From assembly GCA_964537965.1 (NCBI GenBank), contig CAZIDB010000052.1, positions 1 through 24,545 of the forward strand: a stretch of DNA of 24,545 bases. Direction: 5' to 3'. This document shows positions 22,790 to 24,545 of the stretch, in pieces (the stretch's first letter is position 1; each line of letters starts with the position of its first letter). The stretch comes from SURF-24 sp964537965 (GTDB lineage Bacteria; Bacteroidota; Ignavibacteria; Ignavibacteriales; SURF-24). The notes beneath the pieces were generated by a model. That model saw only the letters and a program-made list of their open reading frames with translations. It did not search any database and was not told the origin of the DNA. The translations under genes were made by a program, and so were the position numbers.

Positions 22790-24220
22790 ATGTTTACCAC
22801 TCTGAAAAAATTTTTTAAGAGCACACGGTTTAAAATTACTTTCTGGTATTCCGCACTTTTTTTATTGCTTGAAATTCTAATCGGGGTAATTATTTATGTT
22901 CATCTTCATGCAAGCCTTAGAAACCAGCTTGACCACTCGCTTGAAAGACAGGCGGAAGTAATTTATAACTTAGTTTCCGAAAGTAAGGTTGATTTATCTG
23001 ATTTTGAACCCGATTCACTTTATACTTCTGCGGATGATTTTGTTTACGATCTTATTTATGAAGCGGTGGTTTCTAATTCGAGGAATACTTATGTGCAGGT
23101 TCAGCTGAACAAAAAAATCATTTTTAAAACAGATAATCTGAAAAAACAGCGGCTTGAATTCCCTGACGTGAAAAGCAATTCCACCAAGACTCGTTTTAGA
23201 GAAGAAGCGTTTAATAATACAAAAATAAGAGCAGCCTGTTTTCAAAAGGGTAGATATAAAATTATTGTTGCGTTCCCTCTTGAATTGATTGACGAAACAC
23301 TTACCAGTCTTACGGATGTATATATTGTTCTGGGTCCGTTGTTCTTTTTTATTTCCTTCGGCGGAGGATTTTTATTATCAAGACGTTCGCTGAAACGAAT
23401 GGATGCAATAATTAAAAAAACAGAAATGATCACCGCACTCAATCTTGAAGAACGGATTGAAGGAGAAGAATTTAACGATGAATACGGAAGATTAGCCAGA
23501 ACACTCAACAGTATGATAAACAGAATTAAAGTAGCCGTTGATTATATGAACCAGTTCTCTGTTTCGGCTTCGCATGAACTTAAAACACCCCTTACAATTT
23601 TAAGAGGCGAGATTGAGGTTGCACTTAAAACAGCAAAAACAGTTGATGATCTGAAAGAAATTCTCTTAAGCAATTATGAAGAAACGCTGAGATTGATAAA
23701 TATCGTTGATAAACTTTTTTTCCTGTCTAAGCTTGATAATCAATTAATAAGTCTTAAGAAAGAAAAAATAAGCCTGCTTGAATTTTTAGAAACCTCCGCC
23801 TTACCAATGGGATATCTTGGCGAAAAGAAAAACATTAAGATACTTCTTGACGTGGAGGAGGATTTTGATTTTGAAATTGATGCAGGATTAATGAAAGAAG
23901 CAATGACAAACCTAATTGAGAATGCAATTAAATACGGAGATGAAAATCAGTCCATAAAAGTAGCTGGCCGGAAAGACAAGAAAGAAATAAGAATTTCTGT
24001 GGCGAACAAAGGATTTGGAATTCCACCCGAAGAAATCAAAAAAATATTTGAAAGATTCTATCGGGTTGATACTTCAAGAAACAGGACCTCCGGCGGAGTT
24101 GGATTAGGTTTATCGGTTGTTAGCTCAATTGTTAAATGGCATGGCGGCAAAGTTGATGTAAAGTCTGTGGTTGGGAAAGGAACAGAGTTTACAATAATTT
24201 TGGATTCGTCAAAACAGTAA
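22790..24220 (+). CDS. Sensor histidine kinase (CusS-like layout)
   Basis: A 476-aa inner-membrane kinase and the partner of the regulator two bases upstream. TM1 (about 17-37) and TM2 (about 177-197, VYIVLGPLFFFISFGGGFLL) bracket a periplasmic sensor of about 140 residues. HAMP follows (about 198-250, ending NSMINRI). The H box has H262 in SASHELKTPLT. The N box is NLIENAIKYG (374-383). The G1 box reads N406-KGFGIPPE, with Asn in place of the common Asp, as in several heavy-metal sensor kinases. The F box is IFERFYRVD and G2 is GGVGLGLSV (435-443). All residues for autophosphorylation are present. The periplasmic part has no obvious ligand motif and its one cysteine (AACFQ) is not in a pair, so the signal is unknown. 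Confidence 0.94.
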   Translation: MFTTLKKFFKSTRFKITFWYSALFLLLEILIGVIIYVHLHASLRNQLDHSLERQAEVIYNLVSESKVDLSDFEPDSLYTSADDFVYDLIYEAVVSNSRNTYVQVQLNKKIIFKTDNLKKQRLEFPDVKSNSTKTRFREEAFNNTKIRAACFQKGRYKIIVAFPLELIDETLTSLTDVYIVLGPLFFFISFGGGFLLSRRSLKRMDAIIKKTEMITALNLEERIEGEEFNDEYGRLARTLNSMINRIKVAVDYMNQFSVSASHELKTPLTILRGEIEVALKTAKTVDDLKEILLSNYEETLRLINIVDKLFFLSKLDNQLISLKKEKISLLEFLETSALPMGYLGEKKNIKILLDVEEDFDFEIDAGLMKEAMTNLIENAIKYGDENQSIKVAGRKDKKEIRISVANKGFGIPPEEIKKIFERFYRVDTSRNRTSGGVGLGLSVVSSIVKWHGGKVDVKSVVGKGTEFTIILDSSKQ

Positions 24221-24249
24221 ATGGCTTCATAAATTCTGGAGAAAGAACA

Positions 24250-24545
24250 ATGCAGTTACCTCAGCATCCTTTTACTTTAATTGATTGGGATAAAATTGAA
24301 CCGGAAGAACACAAAGGAATTACCGGCTCTGCTTTCTGGCGTGTAATGAATTTTGGAAATGTAAGAGTAAGATTGGTTGAATATTCTCCTAACTATCTTG
24401 CAGACCATTGGTGCGATAAAGGGCACTTTATTTATTGTATTGAAGGCGAAATGGTTTCCGAATTGAAAGACGGAAGAAAATCAGTTTTGAAAAAAGGAAT
24501 GGCATATCACGTTGGGGATAATATTGACAGCCACAGAAGCTACAC
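24250..24545 (+). CDS. Small cupin-fold protein, DHCW-motif type (3' partial)
   Basis: An open frame starting at ATG 24250 runs off the window end after 98 codons. A GGAGA ribosome site lies about 7 bases upstream. The product has a single cupin core: FWRVMNFGNVRVRLVEYSP, then ADHWCDKGHFIYCIEGEM, LKKGMAYHVGDN and the final visible HRSYT. The DHWC.KGH stretch matches the family named for a DHCW motif. Its molecular function is not known; the H and C residues could form a metal site. The gene follows the histidine kinase by 29 bases on the same strand and may be read with it. Confidence 0.82.
   Translation, partial: MQLPQHPFTLIDWDKIEPEEHKGITGSAFWRVMNFGNVRVRLVEYSPNYLADHWCDKGHFIYCIEGEMVSELKDGRKSVLKKGMAYHVGDNIDSHRSY

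Noticed and set aside
1..24545. CRISPR arrays, tRNA or rRNA genes, transposases, phage genes
   Set aside because: No regularly spaced repeats, cloverleaf-like stretches or mobile-element proteins were seen on either strand.

Overview
The window is about 24.5 kb of AT-rich bacterial chromosome with dense, mostly intact genes. It most likely comes from the Ignavibacteria / Chlorobi-Bacteroidetes side of the tree. The best clue is the C-terminal tail of the secreted subtilase at 1590-4445, which carries the NYPNPFNPSTTIKYQL-type sorting signal typical of type IX secretion in that group. A TonB-dependent receptor with a carboxypeptidase-regulatory-like domain, a GH97 glycosidase and an M64 peptidase fit the same background. 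No tRNA, rRNA, CRISPR array or transposase gene was found.

Layout. (1) 1-1464: the 3' end of gyrA, then a PLP-dependent gamma-lyase of the Cys/Met metabolism family. (2) 1590-6931: a secreted S8 protease with a type IX sorting tail, then a TonB-dependent outer-membrane receptor, with a clear hairpin terminator between them. (3) 7156-8964: cysE and cysK, the two steps from serine to cysteine, 18 bases apart. CysE ends in the isoleucine used to dock into CysK. (4) 9175-11857: a small TonB-C-domain protein, a palindrome-rich intergenic region with a MITE-like unit, a 100-N scaffold gap flanked by a 55-base exact duplicate, and a tandem pair of beta-lactamase-family genes (subclass B1 metallo-enzyme, then a class A-like serine enzyme). 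(5) 11858-12459: a gene-poor stretch with two candidate micro-proteins, one with an A7 slippery run in front of it. (6) 12460-15796, minus strand: a five-gene set (cytosolic YceI, exported YceI, pirin, two-module VOC dioxygenase, MarR regulator). The last three genes overlap by 4 bases each, and a promoter containing a perfect inverted repeat lies upstream of the set. (7) 15960-19259: a secreted M64 metallopeptidase, then on the minus strand an unknown lipoprotein and a cytidylate-kinase-like protein. (8) 19407-24545: a GH97 alpha-glucosidase of the inverting (SusB) subgroup, a lysine-rich secreted low-complexity protein, an OmpR-type response regulator and its histidine kinase, and the start of a small cupin.

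Functional reading. The most coherent system is the minus-strand set at 12.4-15.9 kb. It combines a MarR sensor-repressor, a ring-cleaving-type dioxygenase, a pirin with the full quercetinase metal site, and two isoprenoid/quinone-binding-type YceI proteins, one on each side of the inner membrane. I read it as a self-regulated response to quinones, catechols or other electrophilic aromatics. The second theme is sulfur amino acid metabolism (gamma-lyase, CysE, CysK). The third is the pairing of two unrelated beta-lactamase folds in one short operon.
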